64,000 bases of DNA, taken from positions 1-64,000 of the forward strand of contig CAYTWT010000149.1 in the NCBI GenBank assembly GCA_964442185.1. The letters are read 5' to 3'. The notes beneath the pieces were generated by a model. That model was given only the letters and a program-made list of their open reading frames with translations, had not been told where the DNA came from and searched no databases. Positions 8,298-15,838 of this stretch are shown here, in pieces; position 1 is the first letter of the stretch; each line of letters begins with the position of its first letter. The translations under genes were made by a program, and so were the position numbers. Source of the stretch: CADEEV01 sp964442185. Its GTDB lineage: Bacteria > Acidobacteriota > Vicinamibacteria > Fen-336.

Positions 8298-8855
8298 ATG
8301 AAACATGTGAGCGAGAAGATCGATATCTCCAGCCTGGAGCTCAAGGACCAGGTGGTCGCGATCAACCGCGTTACCAAGGTCGTGAAGGGCGGCAAGAACC
8401 TGTCTTTCAGCGCCTTGGTCGTGATCGGTGACGGCCACGGCCACGTGGGCTATGGCATGGGGAAAGCCCGCGAGGTCTCATCGGCCATCAAGAAGGGCGT
8501 CGAGGCGGCGAAGAAGAACGTGTTCCGCGTGCCGATCACCGAGAAGGGCTCGACGGTGCCCCACACGGTTACCGGCTACTACGGCGCTGGCAGCGTGCTG
8601 CTGAAGCCGGCCTCCGAGGGCACGGGCGTCATCGCGGGTGGCCCGGTGCGCGCTGTGATCACGGCCGCGGGCATCCAGAACATCCTGACCAAGAGCCTCG
8701 GCTCGACGACGGCCCACAACGTGGTGAAGGCGACCGTCGACGCGCTACTGCGGTTGAAGCAGCCTGAGCGCGTAGCGCGGTTGCGCGGCAAGTCCGTCGC
8801 CGAGGTGCTCGGCACCGAGGACGAGAAGGCCCCGTTGGCGCCGGCGCAGGCGTAG
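8298..8855 (+). CDS. rpsE: 30S ribosomal protein S5
   Basis: S5 shapes the mRNA entry site and decoding accuracy. The dsRNA-binding-like N-domain has VAINRVTKVVKGGKNLSFSA and the GYGMGKAREV motif. The C-domain has LLKPASEGTGVIAGGPVRAV. The ATG at 8298 follows GAAGGA. At 185 residues it has a short Ala-rich end (APLAPAQA). Confidence 0.96.
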   Translation: MKHVSEKIDISSLELKDQVVAINRVTKVVKGGKNLSFSALVVIGDGHGHVGYGMGKAREVSSAIKKGVEAAKKNVFRVPITEKGSTVPHTVTGYYGAGSVLLKPASEGTGVIAGGPVRAVITAAGIQNILTKSLGSTTAHNVVKATVDALLRLKQPERVARLRGKSVAEVLGTEDEKAPLAPAQA

Positions 8856-8863
8856 GAGAAGCG

Positions 8864-9073
8864 ATGGTCACCAAGGCAAAGAAGGCCAGCAAGGCCGCCG
8901 GCACGATCAAGGTCAAGATGATCGGCAGCGTGATCGGCTGCCCCGAGAAGCAGCGCGCGACCGTGCGCGGCCTGGGCCTGCGTCGCATGCACCAGGTCGT
9001 GGAACGGATCGACACGCCTGAGGTCCGCGGGATGGTGAAGAAGGTCCCGCACCTCGTGGCGATCGTGAACTAG
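8864..9073 (+). CDS. rpmD: 50S ribosomal protein L30
   Basis: L30 is a small ferredoxin-like protein of the 50S subunit. After a Lys/Ala-rich lead (TKAKKASKAAG), IKVKMIGSVIGCPEKQRATVRGLGL and RMHQVVERIDTPEVRGMV follow the family pattern. It has 69 residues and lies 8 nt behind rpsE and 9 nt before rplO. Confidence 0.94.
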   Translation: MVTKAKKASKAAGTIKVKMIGSVIGCPEKQRATVRGLGLRRMHQVVERIDTPEVRGMVKKVPHLVAIVN

Positions 9074-9082
9074 AGGTGCAAC

Positions 9083-9535
9083 TTGGCTCTCAATAATCTG
9101 AAGCCCGCGAAGGGCGCGACCGGCAGCCGTAAGCGTGTGGGCCGTGGCCCCGGCAGCGGCATGGGCAAGACCTCGACCCGCGGCGAGAAGGGCCACAAGA
9201 GCCGCAGCGGCTATCGCCACCGGATCGGCTTCGAAGGCGGCCAGATGCCGCTACACCGCCGTATCCCGAAGCGGGGTTTCTCGAACGCGCGCTTCAAGAA
9301 GGAGTTCGCCTACGTCAACCTGGGCACGCTCGAGGTCTTCGAGGCTGGCACCATCGTGACCCCGGAGGTGCTGCTCGAGAAGGGCATGATCAAGAAGCTG
9401 ATGGACGGCGTCAAGGTGCTGGCCAAGGGCAGTCTCACCAAGACCCTCACAGTACAGGCGCACCGCTTCAGCGCGCAGGCACAGGAGAAGATCGTCTCCC
9501 TCGGCGGCAAGGCCGAGGTTCTGGTGAAGAGCTAG
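9083..9535 (+). CDS. rplO: 50S ribosomal protein L15
   Basis: L15 is a late 50S assembly protein. LNNLKPAKGATGSRKRVGRGPGSGMGKTSTRGEKG is its glycine-rich N-terminal extension (read from the sequence in pieces), and GFEGGQMPLHRRIPKRGF is the hallmark. The start is a TTG at 9083 with GAGG upstream, since no ATG or GTG precedes the conserved N-terminus. It has 150 residues. Confidence 0.95.
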   Translation: MALNNLKPAKGATGSRKRVGRGPGSGMGKTSTRGEKGHKSRSGYRHRIGFEGGQMPLHRRIPKRGFSNARFKKEFAYVNLGTLEVFEAGTIVTPEVLLEKGMIKKLMDGVKVLAKGSLTKTLTVQAHRFSAQAQEKIVSLGGKAEVLVKS

Positions 9536-9540
9536 GGCAA

Positions 9541-10944
9541 ATGCTGCAGAGCCTCAGGAACATCTGGGAGATCCCGGACCTCCGGAAGCGGGTGCTGTTC
9601 ACCCTCGGCTTGCTCGGGGTCTACCGCCTCGGCGCACACGTCCCGACGCCCGGCATCAACTCGAAGGCGCTGATCGACTTCTTCGAGCAGAACCGCGGCA
9701 ACTGGATGGGCCTCGTCGACATGTTCTCGGGGGGCAACCTCGGGAAGGTCACGGTCTTCGCCCTCGGGATCATGCCGTACATCTCGGCCTCGATCATCCT
9801 GCAGCTGCTCACGGTGGTGTGGCCGTACCTCGAAAAGCTCTCGAAGGAAGGCGAGCTCGGCCGGCGCAAGATCACACAGTACACCCGCTACGGCACGGTG
9901 CTGCTGTCGATCATCCAGTCCCTGGGCATCGCCGCCTACCTCGAGCGAATGACGCTGCAGGACAAGTTCCACATCGTCGACCACCCCGGGATCGCCTTCA
10001 AGCTGATGTGCGTGCTCACGCTGACGACTGGCACTGCCTTCATCATGTGGCTGGGCGAACAGATCACCGACCGCGGCATCGGCAACGGCATGAGCCTGAT
10101 CATCTTTGCCGGCATCGTGGTGGGCTTCCCGGGCGGCCTCATCGACACTGCCCAGAAGGTCGCGCGCCAGGAGCTGTCGCTGGTCGCCGCACTCGTGCTG
10201 GTGGCGATGATGGTGCTCGTGATCGGGATCATCGTCTTCGTGGAACGCGGCCAGCGGCGCATCACCGTGCAGTACGCGAAGCGCGTCGTGGGCCGGCGCA
10301 TGTATGGCGGGCAGTCGACACACCTGCCGCTGCGCGTCAATACCAGCGGCGTGATCCCGGTGATCTTCGCCTCCTCGATCATCGCCTTCCCGCAGACGAT
10401 CGCCTCCTTCTTCCAGGCCAACAACCCCTGGATGCAGGCGGTTTCGGAGCAGCTGCGCTGGTCGATGCCGCTCTACAATCTGCTCTACGTCGCCTTCATC
10501 ATCTTCTTCTGCTACTTCTACACGGCCATCGTGTTCAATCCCGACGACGTCGCAGAGAACATGCGGAAGTACGGCGGCTTCATCCCGGGGATCCGTCCGG
10601 GCAAGAAGACGGCGGAGCACCTCGACCACATCCTCGGGCGCATCACCTTCGGTGGGGCCGTCTACCTCGCGATCGTGGCGCTCTTGCCCGAGTTCCTGAT
10701 CGCGGGTTTCCGCGTCGACCCGATCCCGGTGATCGGTATCCCGCTCGACAATTTCCTCACGCAGTACAACCTTGACTGGGTCACACGTGGCCTGGGACTC
10801 AATTTCTACTTCGGCGGAACGTCGCTCCTCATCGTCGTCGGCGTCGCGATGGACACGGTGGCCCAGATCGAGGCCCAGCTGGTCATGCGGCATTACGACG
10901 GCTTCGGGGGCAAGGGCGGCCGGAGGATTCGTGGGCGGAGGTAG
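9541..10944 (+). CDS. secY: Protein translocase subunit SecY
   Basis: SecY is the ten-helix channel of the Sec translocon in the inner membrane. The sequence opens LRNIWEIPDLRKRVLFTLGLL, has the plug-region GNLGKVTVFALGIMPYISASI and the cytosolic loops GERGIGNGMSL-like (DRGIGNGMSLIIF) and VVGRRMYGGQSTHLPL. It has 467 residues, slightly long. It is 5 nt downstream of rplO and its 3' end overlaps adk by 14 nt. Confidence 0.97.
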   Translation: MLQSLRNIWEIPDLRKRVLFTLGLLGVYRLGAHVPTPGINSKALIDFFEQNRGNWMGLVDMFSGGNLGKVTVFALGIMPYISASIILQLLTVVWPYLEKLSKEGELGRRKITQYTRYGTVLLSIIQSLGIAAYLERMTLQDKFHIVDHPGIAFKLMCVLTLTTGTAFIMWLGEQITDRGIGNGMSLIIFAGIVVGFPGGLIDTAQKVARQELSLVAALVLVAMMVLVIGIIVFVERGQRRITVQYAKRVVGRRMYGGQSTHLPLRVNTSGVIPVIFASSIIAFPQTIASFFQANNPWMQAVSEQLRWSMPLYNLLYVAFIIFFCYFYTAIVFNPDDVAENMRKYGGFIPGIRPGKKTAEHLDHILGRITFGGAVYLAIVALLPEFLIAGFRVDPIPVIGIPLDNFLTQYNLDWVTRGLGLNFYFGGTSLLIVVGVAMDTVAQIEAQLVMRHYDGFGGKGGRRIRGRR

Positions 10945-11620
10945 CGCGCTTGCGACGCCAGCCAGCCCGACACGGATCATCTTCCTCGGCTCTCCGGGAG
11001 CGGGGAAGGGCACACAGGCCGCGCGTCTCGCTGCGGAGCGCCAGCTCCCGCGCATCTCGACGGGGGATATGCTGAGGCAGGCGATCAGCGAAGGCACGCC
11101 GCTGGGTAGGCTGGCGGCGCCGATCATGGAGCAGGGGCAGCTGGTACCCGACGAGCTGCTCATCGCCATGATCCGCGAGCGCGTTTCCAGCGAGGACTGC
11201 GCGAACGGCTACATCCTCGACGGTTTCCCGCGCACGCTGCCCCAGGCGTTCGGGCTAGAGGACATCGCCGGGAGCGAGGCCGAGGACCGCTTCTTCGTGT
11301 TCGACGTCGAGGTTCCGCCTGAGGAGCTGATGCGCCGGCTTTCGGGCCGCCGCTGGTGTCCGAAGTGCCAATCGACCTACCACGTCAACTCCAACCCGCC
11401 GACGCGGCCGGGCCTGTGCGACTGGTGCTCGACGCCCCTGGTGCAGCGCGAGGACGACAAGGAAGCGGTCGTGGCGCGCCGGCTCCAGGAGTACGACGAG
11501 CGCACCAAGCCGCTCATCGATCACTACAAGAACCACGCCCGCTTTCACCGCGTCGACGGCCACCGGCCGGCCGACGCCGTGTTCGCGGAACTCGTCAAGG
11601 TCCTGGGGGCGGGCTCGTGA
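10931..11620 (+). CDS. adk: Adenylate kinase, zinc-lid long form
   Basis: Adenylate kinase converts ATP and AMP to two ADP in the cytosol. The P-loop is GSPGAGKGT (residues 20-28), followed by ISTGDMLRQAI and DGFPRTLPQA for AMP binding. The LID carries four cysteines (C143, C146, C163, C166) that would bind zinc. The GTG at 10931 after GGAGG is the only sensible start and makes a 14-nt overlap with secY. It has 229 residues. Confidence 0.95.
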   Translation: MGGGSALATPASPTRIIFLGSPGAGKGTQAARLAAERQLPRISTGDMLRQAISEGTPLGRLAAPIMEQGQLVPDELLIAMIRERVSSEDCANGYILDGFPRTLPQAFGLEDIAGSEAEDRFFVFDVEVPPEELMRRLSGRRWCPKCQSTYHVNSNPPTRPGLCDWCSTPLVQREDDKEAVVARRLQEYDERTKPLIDHYKNHARFHRVDGHRPADAVFAELVKVLGAGS

Positions 11621-12396
11621 GCGTCCAGAAGTCCTGGGCCGAACTCCAGAAGATGCACCGCGCCTGCACCATCGTGGTCGATACACTCGGGGTGCTGGCC
11701 GCGGCCGCGCAGCCCGGGGTCACGACGAAGGAGCTCGACAGGATCGCTCACGACGAGATCCTCAAGGCGGGCGCCAAGTCGGCCTTCCTCGGCTATCGCG
11801 GGTATCCCGCAACGCTGTGCATCTCGGTCAACGAGGAGGTGGTCCATGGCATCCCCGGCTCGCGCAAACTGCGAGACGCTGACATCGTTGGCCTCGACCT
11901 CGGCTGCATCGTCGACGGCTTCTACGGCGACGCGGCGCGGACCGTGCCGGTCGGCAAGGCGAGCCCCGAGGCCGCGCGCCTGCTGAAGGTCACGGAAGAA
12001 TCGCTCCGTGCCGGCATCGCGCAGTGCTGGCCTGGTAAGCGCGTGGGCGACATCGGTCACGCCGTCCAGCAACATGCCGAAGAGAACGGCTATTCCGTGG
12101 TGCGCGAGTTCGTGGGTCATGGCATCGGCACGAACCTCCACGAGGAGCCGCAGGTCCCGAACTACGGGCCGCCCGGTCGCCGCGAGCGGCTGGTCGCGGG
12201 CATGTGTCTCGCGATCGAACCGATGGTCAATGTCGGGGGGCCCGAGGTGCGGGTCCTCGCCGACGACTGGACGGCTGTCACGGTGGACGGCAGCCTTTCG
12301 GCGCACTTTGAGCTATCGGTCGCGATCACCGAAGCTGGCCCGTGGATCCTGTCGGACCCGTATCCGTTCGCGCCAGCCCAGGAGAGCCATGCCTGA
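11617..12396 (+). CDS. map: Methionine aminopeptidase type I
   Basis: Removes the initiator methionine from nascent proteins using two metal ions. The pita-bread fold ligands are visible: D in GLDLGCIVDGFYGDAART, H in VGHGIGTNLHEEP, and glutamates in AIEPMVN and the HFELSVAITEAG end. It has 259 residues. The GTG start overlaps the adk stop (GTGA). The secY-adk-map-infA order is common in bacteria. Confidence 0.96.
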   Translation: MSVQKSWAELQKMHRACTIVVDTLGVLAAAAQPGVTTKELDRIAHDEILKAGAKSAFLGYRGYPATLCISVNEEVVHGIPGSRKLRDADIVGLDLGCIVDGFYGDAARTVPVGKASPEAARLLKVTEESLRAGIAQCWPGKRVGDIGHAVQQHAEENGYSVVREFVGHGIGTNLHEEPQVPNYGPPGRRERLVAGMCLAIEPMVNVGGPEVRVLADDWTAVTVDGSLSAHFELSVAITEAGPWILSDPYPFAPAQESHA

Positions 12397-12613
12397 TGCG
12401 CCACGGGGGCTCGAGGTGAACGGCCGTGTGGCGGAGGCGCTGCCGGGCGCGCTCTACCGCGTCGAGCTGGAGAACGAGAGCCGCGCGCTGGTGACAGCCC
12501 ATCTCTCGGGGAAAGCCACTGCGCTCACGCGCGTCCGTCCCGGGGACGCAGTCGTGGTGGAACTAACGCCGTACGACATGACGCGTGGGCGAATCGTCCG
12601 GCGTAGGTCATGA
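12389..12613 (+). CDS. infA: Translation initiation factor IF-1
   Basis: IF-1 is a single OB-fold protein that occupies the A-site during initiation. EVNGRVAEALPGALYRVELEN, HLSGKAT and the terminal VELTPYDMTRGRIVRR match the family. The usual acidic MAKED start is replaced by MPDAPRGL. It has 74 residues. The ATG overlaps the end of map by 8 nt. Confidence 0.93.
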   Translation: MPDAPRGLEVNGRVAEALPGALYRVELENESRALVTAHLSGKATALTRVRPGDAVVVELTPYDMTRGRIVRRRS

Positions 12614-12623
12614 GGTAAGGAAC

Positions 12624-12737
12624 GTGAAGGTAAGGTCGTCGGTCAAGAAGATCTGCGTGAAGTGCAAGGTGGTGCGGCGCCGGGGTGTGGTGCGGATCAT
12701 CTGTGCGAACCAGAAGCACAAGCAGAGACAGGGGTAG
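12624..12737 (+). CDS. rpmJ: 50S ribosomal protein L36, zinc-binding type
   Basis: This 37-residue gene is read from GTG at 12624 after TGAGGTAAGG. The product is VKVRSSVKKICVKCKVVRR and ends HKQRQG, the standard L36 sequence. The zinc site C11, C14, C27, H32 is intact. It sits at the conserved place between infA and rpsM. Confidence 0.95.
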   Translation: MKVRSSVKKICVKCKVVRRRGVVRIICANQKHKQRQG

Positions 12738-12740
12738 AGC

Positions 12741-13124
12741 ATGGCACGCATCGCAGGCGTCGACCTTCCGCGTCAGAAGCGAATCGAGATCGCCCTCACG
12801 TACATCTACGGGATCGGGGTCGCGCGTAGCAATTCGATCCTGAAGCAGGCCGGCATCGACGCCTCCGTCCGAGTCAAGGACCTCTCGGAGGAGGAGGTGT
12901 CCAAGATCGCGAAGACGATCGAGGCCGAGGGCGGCATCGAGGGCGACCTCCGCAAGGAAACCGCCATGAACATCAAGCGGCTCATGGAAGTGGGCGCTTA
13001 TCGCGGCCTGCGCCACCGCCGCAGCCTGCCGGTCCGGGGCCAGCGGACCCACACGAATGCCCGCACGCGGAAGGGACCGCGCCGCGGCCTGGTCCGGGCC
13101 AAGCCCGCCACACCGAAGGCGTAG
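12741..13124 (+). CDS. rpsM: 30S ribosomal protein S13
   Basis: S13 contacts P-site tRNA and the 50S subunit. MARIAGVDLPRQKRIEIALTYIYGIG and the C-terminal RGLRHRRSLPVRGQRTHTNARTRKGP are the textbook family blocks. It has 127 residues and lies 3 nt behind rpmJ. It starts the alpha-operon gene order rpsM-rpsK-rpsD-rpoA-rplQ. Confidence 0.97.
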   Translation: MARIAGVDLPRQKRIEIALTYIYGIGVARSNSILKQAGIDASVRVKDLSEEEVSKIAKTIEAEGGIEGDLRKETAMNIKRLMEVGAYRGLRHRRSLPVRGQRTHTNARTRKGPRRGLVRAKPATPKA

Positions 13125-13133
13125 GAGACGAGC

Positions 13134-13562
13134 ATGACGACGACAGACAAAACCGACAAGACGGAGAAGGTCGAGAAGGTCGCTTCGCCGAAGAAGAGCA
13201 AGAAGGAGAAGAAGCACGTGGTGCACGGCATCGTGCACATCCACGCCTCCTTCAACAACACGCATGTGACCATCACGGATCTCGAGGGTAACGTGGTGGC
13301 GTGGTCCTCTTCCGGCACGCTGGGCTTCAAGGGTTCGCGCAAGGGCACGCCCTTCGCCGCGCAGCAGGCGGCCACCACCTGCGCGGCCGTCGCGAAGGAC
13401 TCGGGGCTGCGCTCGGTGGACATTCGGGTCAAGGGTCCGGGGAGCGGCCGCGAATCGGCGATCCGCGCCCTGCAGGCGGTTGGGATCGAGATCAAGTCGA
13501 TCCGCGACGTCACGCCGATTCCGCACAACGGTTGCCGGCCGCCCAAGCGGCGTCGGGTCTAA
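13134..13562 (+). CDS. rpsK: 30S ribosomal protein S11
   Basis: S11 shapes the platform where the Shine-Dalgarno helix lies. GIVHIHASFNNTHVTITDLEGN, GFKGSRKGTPFAAQQAA and the C-terminal TPIPHNGCRPPKRRRV are diagnostic. The N-terminus has a Lys-rich extension (about 25 residues, SPKKSKKEKKHV). It has 142 residues against the usual 127-130. Confidence 0.96.
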   Translation: MTTTDKTDKTEKVEKVASPKKSKKEKKHVVHGIVHIHASFNNTHVTITDLEGNVVAWSSSGTLGFKGSRKGTPFAAQQAATTCAAVAKDSGLRSVDIRVKGPGSGRESAIRALQAVGIEIKSIRDVTPIPHNGCRPPKRRRV

Positions 13563-13574
13563 GGGAGCATTACT

Positions 13575-14210
13575 GTGGCGAGATACATCGGTTCGGTCTG
13601 CCGCCTCTGCCGCCGCGAGGGCATGAAGCTGTTTCTCAAGGGAGACCGCTGCTTCACGGAGAAGTGCGCGATCGAAAAGCGCAACTACGCCCCCGGCCAG
13701 CATGGCAAGGGCGGACGCGTGAAGACCAAGGTCCAGGGCTACGGCCTGCAGTTGCGTGAGAAACAGAAGGTCAAGAGGCTCTACGGCATGCTCGAAGGGC
13801 AGTTTGCGCTCACCTTCGAGCGCGCCACCCAGGAGAAGGGCGTCTCCGGCGAGCTCCTGCTGCAGAAGCTGGAGCGGCGCCTCGCTAATGTCGTCTACCG
13901 GCTGGGCTTCGGCGCATCCCAGGCTCAGGCGCGCCAGCTCGTGCGCCACGGCCACGTCCGTATCAACGACAAGCGCGTGAACATCCCGTCGTACCAGGTC
14001 AAGGTGGGGGACAGGGTCTCGCTCGCGTCCTCGGCCTCGAAGAATGCCCTGGTGGCCGCCTCGGTGGAATCCGTCAAGGGACGGGGCGTGCCGAAGTGGT
14101 TGGAACTCGACTCCGCCGCGATGAAGGGGAAGATCCTGTCGCTGCCCGCACGCGACGACGTGAACTTCCCGATCCAGGAACAGCTGATCGTCGAGCTGTA
14201 CTCGAAGTAA
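13575..14210 (+). CDS. rpsD: 30S ribosomal protein S4, zinc-binding type
   Basis: S4 nucleates 30S assembly, and in E. coli represses the alpha operon. The N-terminus has four cysteines (C9, C12, C26, C31) in the arrangement of the zinc form. APGQHGKGGRVK and the S4 RNA-binding domain (ANVVYRLGFGASQAQARQLVRHGHV) follow. It is GTG-initiated and 211 residues long. Confidence 0.96.
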   Translation: MARYIGSVCRLCRREGMKLFLKGDRCFTEKCAIEKRNYAPGQHGKGGRVKTKVQGYGLQLREKQKVKRLYGMLEGQFALTFERATQEKGVSGELLLQKLERRLANVVYRLGFGASQAQARQLVRHGHVRINDKRVNIPSYQVKVGDRVSLASSASKNALVAASVESVKGRGVPKWLELDSAAMKGKILSLPARDDVNFPIQEQLIVELYSK

Positions 14211-14232
14211 GAGAAGAGAGGACTCAAAGAAG

Positions 14233-15222
14233 ATGCTTTGGAAAGGGTTCCAGAAGCCGAAGCGGCTCGAGGTCGATCGGGACAGCCTGACCGACCACTA
14301 CGGGCGCTTCTATGCCCAACCGTTCGAACGGGGCTTCGCCACCACCGTTGGTAACTCGCTGCGCCGCGTGCTGCTCTCGTCGATCGAGGGCGCCGCGATC
14401 ACGGCCGTCCGCGTCGAGGGTGTTCTCCACGAGTTCTCCCCGATCCCCGGGGCGATGGAAGACACTACCGACCTGATCCTCAACTTGAAGCGCATCCCGC
14501 TCAAGATGCACGTCGATCACGCGAAGACGCTCACGCTCAGGACCTCGCAGGCTGGCGAAGTGCGGGCCAAGGACATCACGTCCGATCCCGACATCGAGAT
14601 CCTCGATCCAGAGGCCTACGTGGCGACACTCGGCAACAACTCGACGCTATCGATCGAGATGCGCGTGAAGCCCGGGCGCGGCTACATCTCGGCCGACAAG
14701 AACTTCGACGAGGACCTTTCGATCGGCTGGATCCCCGTGGATTCGGTCCACTCGCCGATCAAGAAGGTCAACTATTTCGTCGAGAACGCCCGCGTCGGCC
14801 AGGCGACCGACTACGAGAAGCTCACGATGGAGGTGTGGTCGAACGGCGCCGTCTCGCCGCGCGACGCGGTCGGCCTCGCCTCGAAGCTGATGAAGGACCA
14901 CCTCACGATCTTCATCAACATCGAAGAGGACGAGGCGGCCGAGGAGACGGCGGTCGAGGTGGATCCGGCGAATCGCGAGATCTGGGGGGAGAAGCTGGGG
15001 AAGAGCGTCGACGAGATGGAGCTTTCGGTCCGCTCCTACAACTGCCTCAAGAACGCGAACATCAAGACCATCGGTGAGCTTGTCCAGAAGACCGAAGGCG
15101 AGATGCTCAAGACCAAGAACTTCGGCCGTAAGTCCCTGAACGAGATCAAGGAAATCCTCACCAACATGGGGCTCTCGCTCGGCATGAAGCTCGACAACTA
15201 CCCGCAGGCGCAGAACCAGTAA
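14233..15222 (+). CDS. rpoA: RNA polymerase alpha subunit
   Basis: RpoA dimerises to nucleate RNA polymerase and binds promoter UP elements. The N-terminal domain has FEPLERGFATTVGNSLRRVLLSS-type sequence (here QPFERGFATTVGNSLRRVLL). The C-terminal domain has ELSVRSYNCLKNANIKTIGELV and the NFGRKSLNEIKEIL helix-hairpin-helix. It has 329 residues, normal length. Confidence 0.98.
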   Translation: MLWKGFQKPKRLEVDRDSLTDHYGRFYAQPFERGFATTVGNSLRRVLLSSIEGAAITAVRVEGVLHEFSPIPGAMEDTTDLILNLKRIPLKMHVDHAKTLTLRTSQAGEVRAKDITSDPDIEILDPEAYVATLGNNSTLSIEMRVKPGRGYISADKNFDEDLSIGWIPVDSVHSPIKKVNYFVENARVGQATDYEKLTMEVWSNGAVSPRDAVGLASKLMKDHLTIFINIEEDEAAEETAVEVDPANREIWGEKLGKSVDEMELSVRSYNCLKNANIKTIGELVQKTEGEMLKTKNFGRKSLNEIKEILTNMGLSLGMKLDNYPQAQNQ

Positions 15223-15269
15223 TGCAGCGCGACGCCGGATTCGTTTCCCGCGCCTAAGCGACAGGGGGA

Positions 15270-15302
15270 GCGGGGGGTGCTCAAGGGCACGTTACCCCCC
15301 GC
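15270..15302 (+). promoter_or_regulatory. G6/C6 stem-loop upstream of rplQ
   Basis: GCGGGGGGT at 15270-15278 pairs perfectly with ACCCCCCGC at 15294-15302, with a 15-nt loop holding an inner GTGC/GCAC pairing. It ends 12 nt before the rplQ ATG and 5 nt before its GAGGA. No U-tract follows. It could be an attenuator, a processing site or a translational block for rplQ. Confidence 0.5.
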
Positions 15303-15314
15303 CACTTGAGGACT

Positions 15315-15821
15315 ATGAGACACAGAGTCGGGTATCGAAAACTCGGGCGCACCACGCCGCATCGGAAGGCGCTGCTCCGGAACCTCGCGGCAGCACTGTT
15401 CGATCACGAGCGCATCCAGACCACACTCGCGAAGGCCAAGGAACTTCGGCCGTACGCTGAGAAGCTGATCAGCCTCGCAAAGCGCGAGGAGGGCCGGCTT
15501 CACGCGCGTCGCCTGGTACTGCGCGACATCAGGGACGAGACCATCGTCAAGAAGCTGTTCGACAGCCTTGGCGCGCGGTTCGCCACGCGCCCGGGCGGCT
15601 ACACGCGGATCCTGCGCCTCGGTACCCGCCGCGGGGACAACGCCGAGATGGCCATAGTCGAATTGCTGGGTTCCGAGTACAAGCCCGAGACCCCTGGCGA
15701 CAAGGTCAAGAAAAAGGAAGCTGCGACGGCGACGGCCAAGGGCAAGGACGCCGCCGCGGCCGAAGCCAAGCCGAAGCCCAAGGCGCCGAAGAAGGGTAAA
15801 ACCGAGAAGGCCGCCCAGTAG
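15315..15821 (+). CDS. rplQ: 50S ribosomal protein L17 with Lys/Ala tail
   Basis: L17 lies near the tunnel exit. MRHRVGYRKLGRTTPHRKALLRNLA and the GGYTRILRLGTRRGDNAEMAIVEL block are diagnostic. The ATG at 15315 after GAGGA is preferred to a TTG at 15306, which has no ribosome site. It has 168 residues; the family core ends near residue 120 and the remaining 45 are Lys/Ala/Pro-rich (KPKPKAPKKGKTEK). Confidence 0.95.
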   Translation: MRHRVGYRKLGRTTPHRKALLRNLAAALFDHERIQTTLAKAKELRPYAEKLISLAKREEGRLHARRLVLRDIRDETIVKKLFDSLGARFATRPGGYTRILRLGTRRGDNAEMAIVELLGSEYKPETPGDKVKKKEAATATAKGKDAAAAEAKPKPKAPKKGKTEKAAQ

Positions 15822-15838
15822 CCTGGGGCGCTGCGCTA

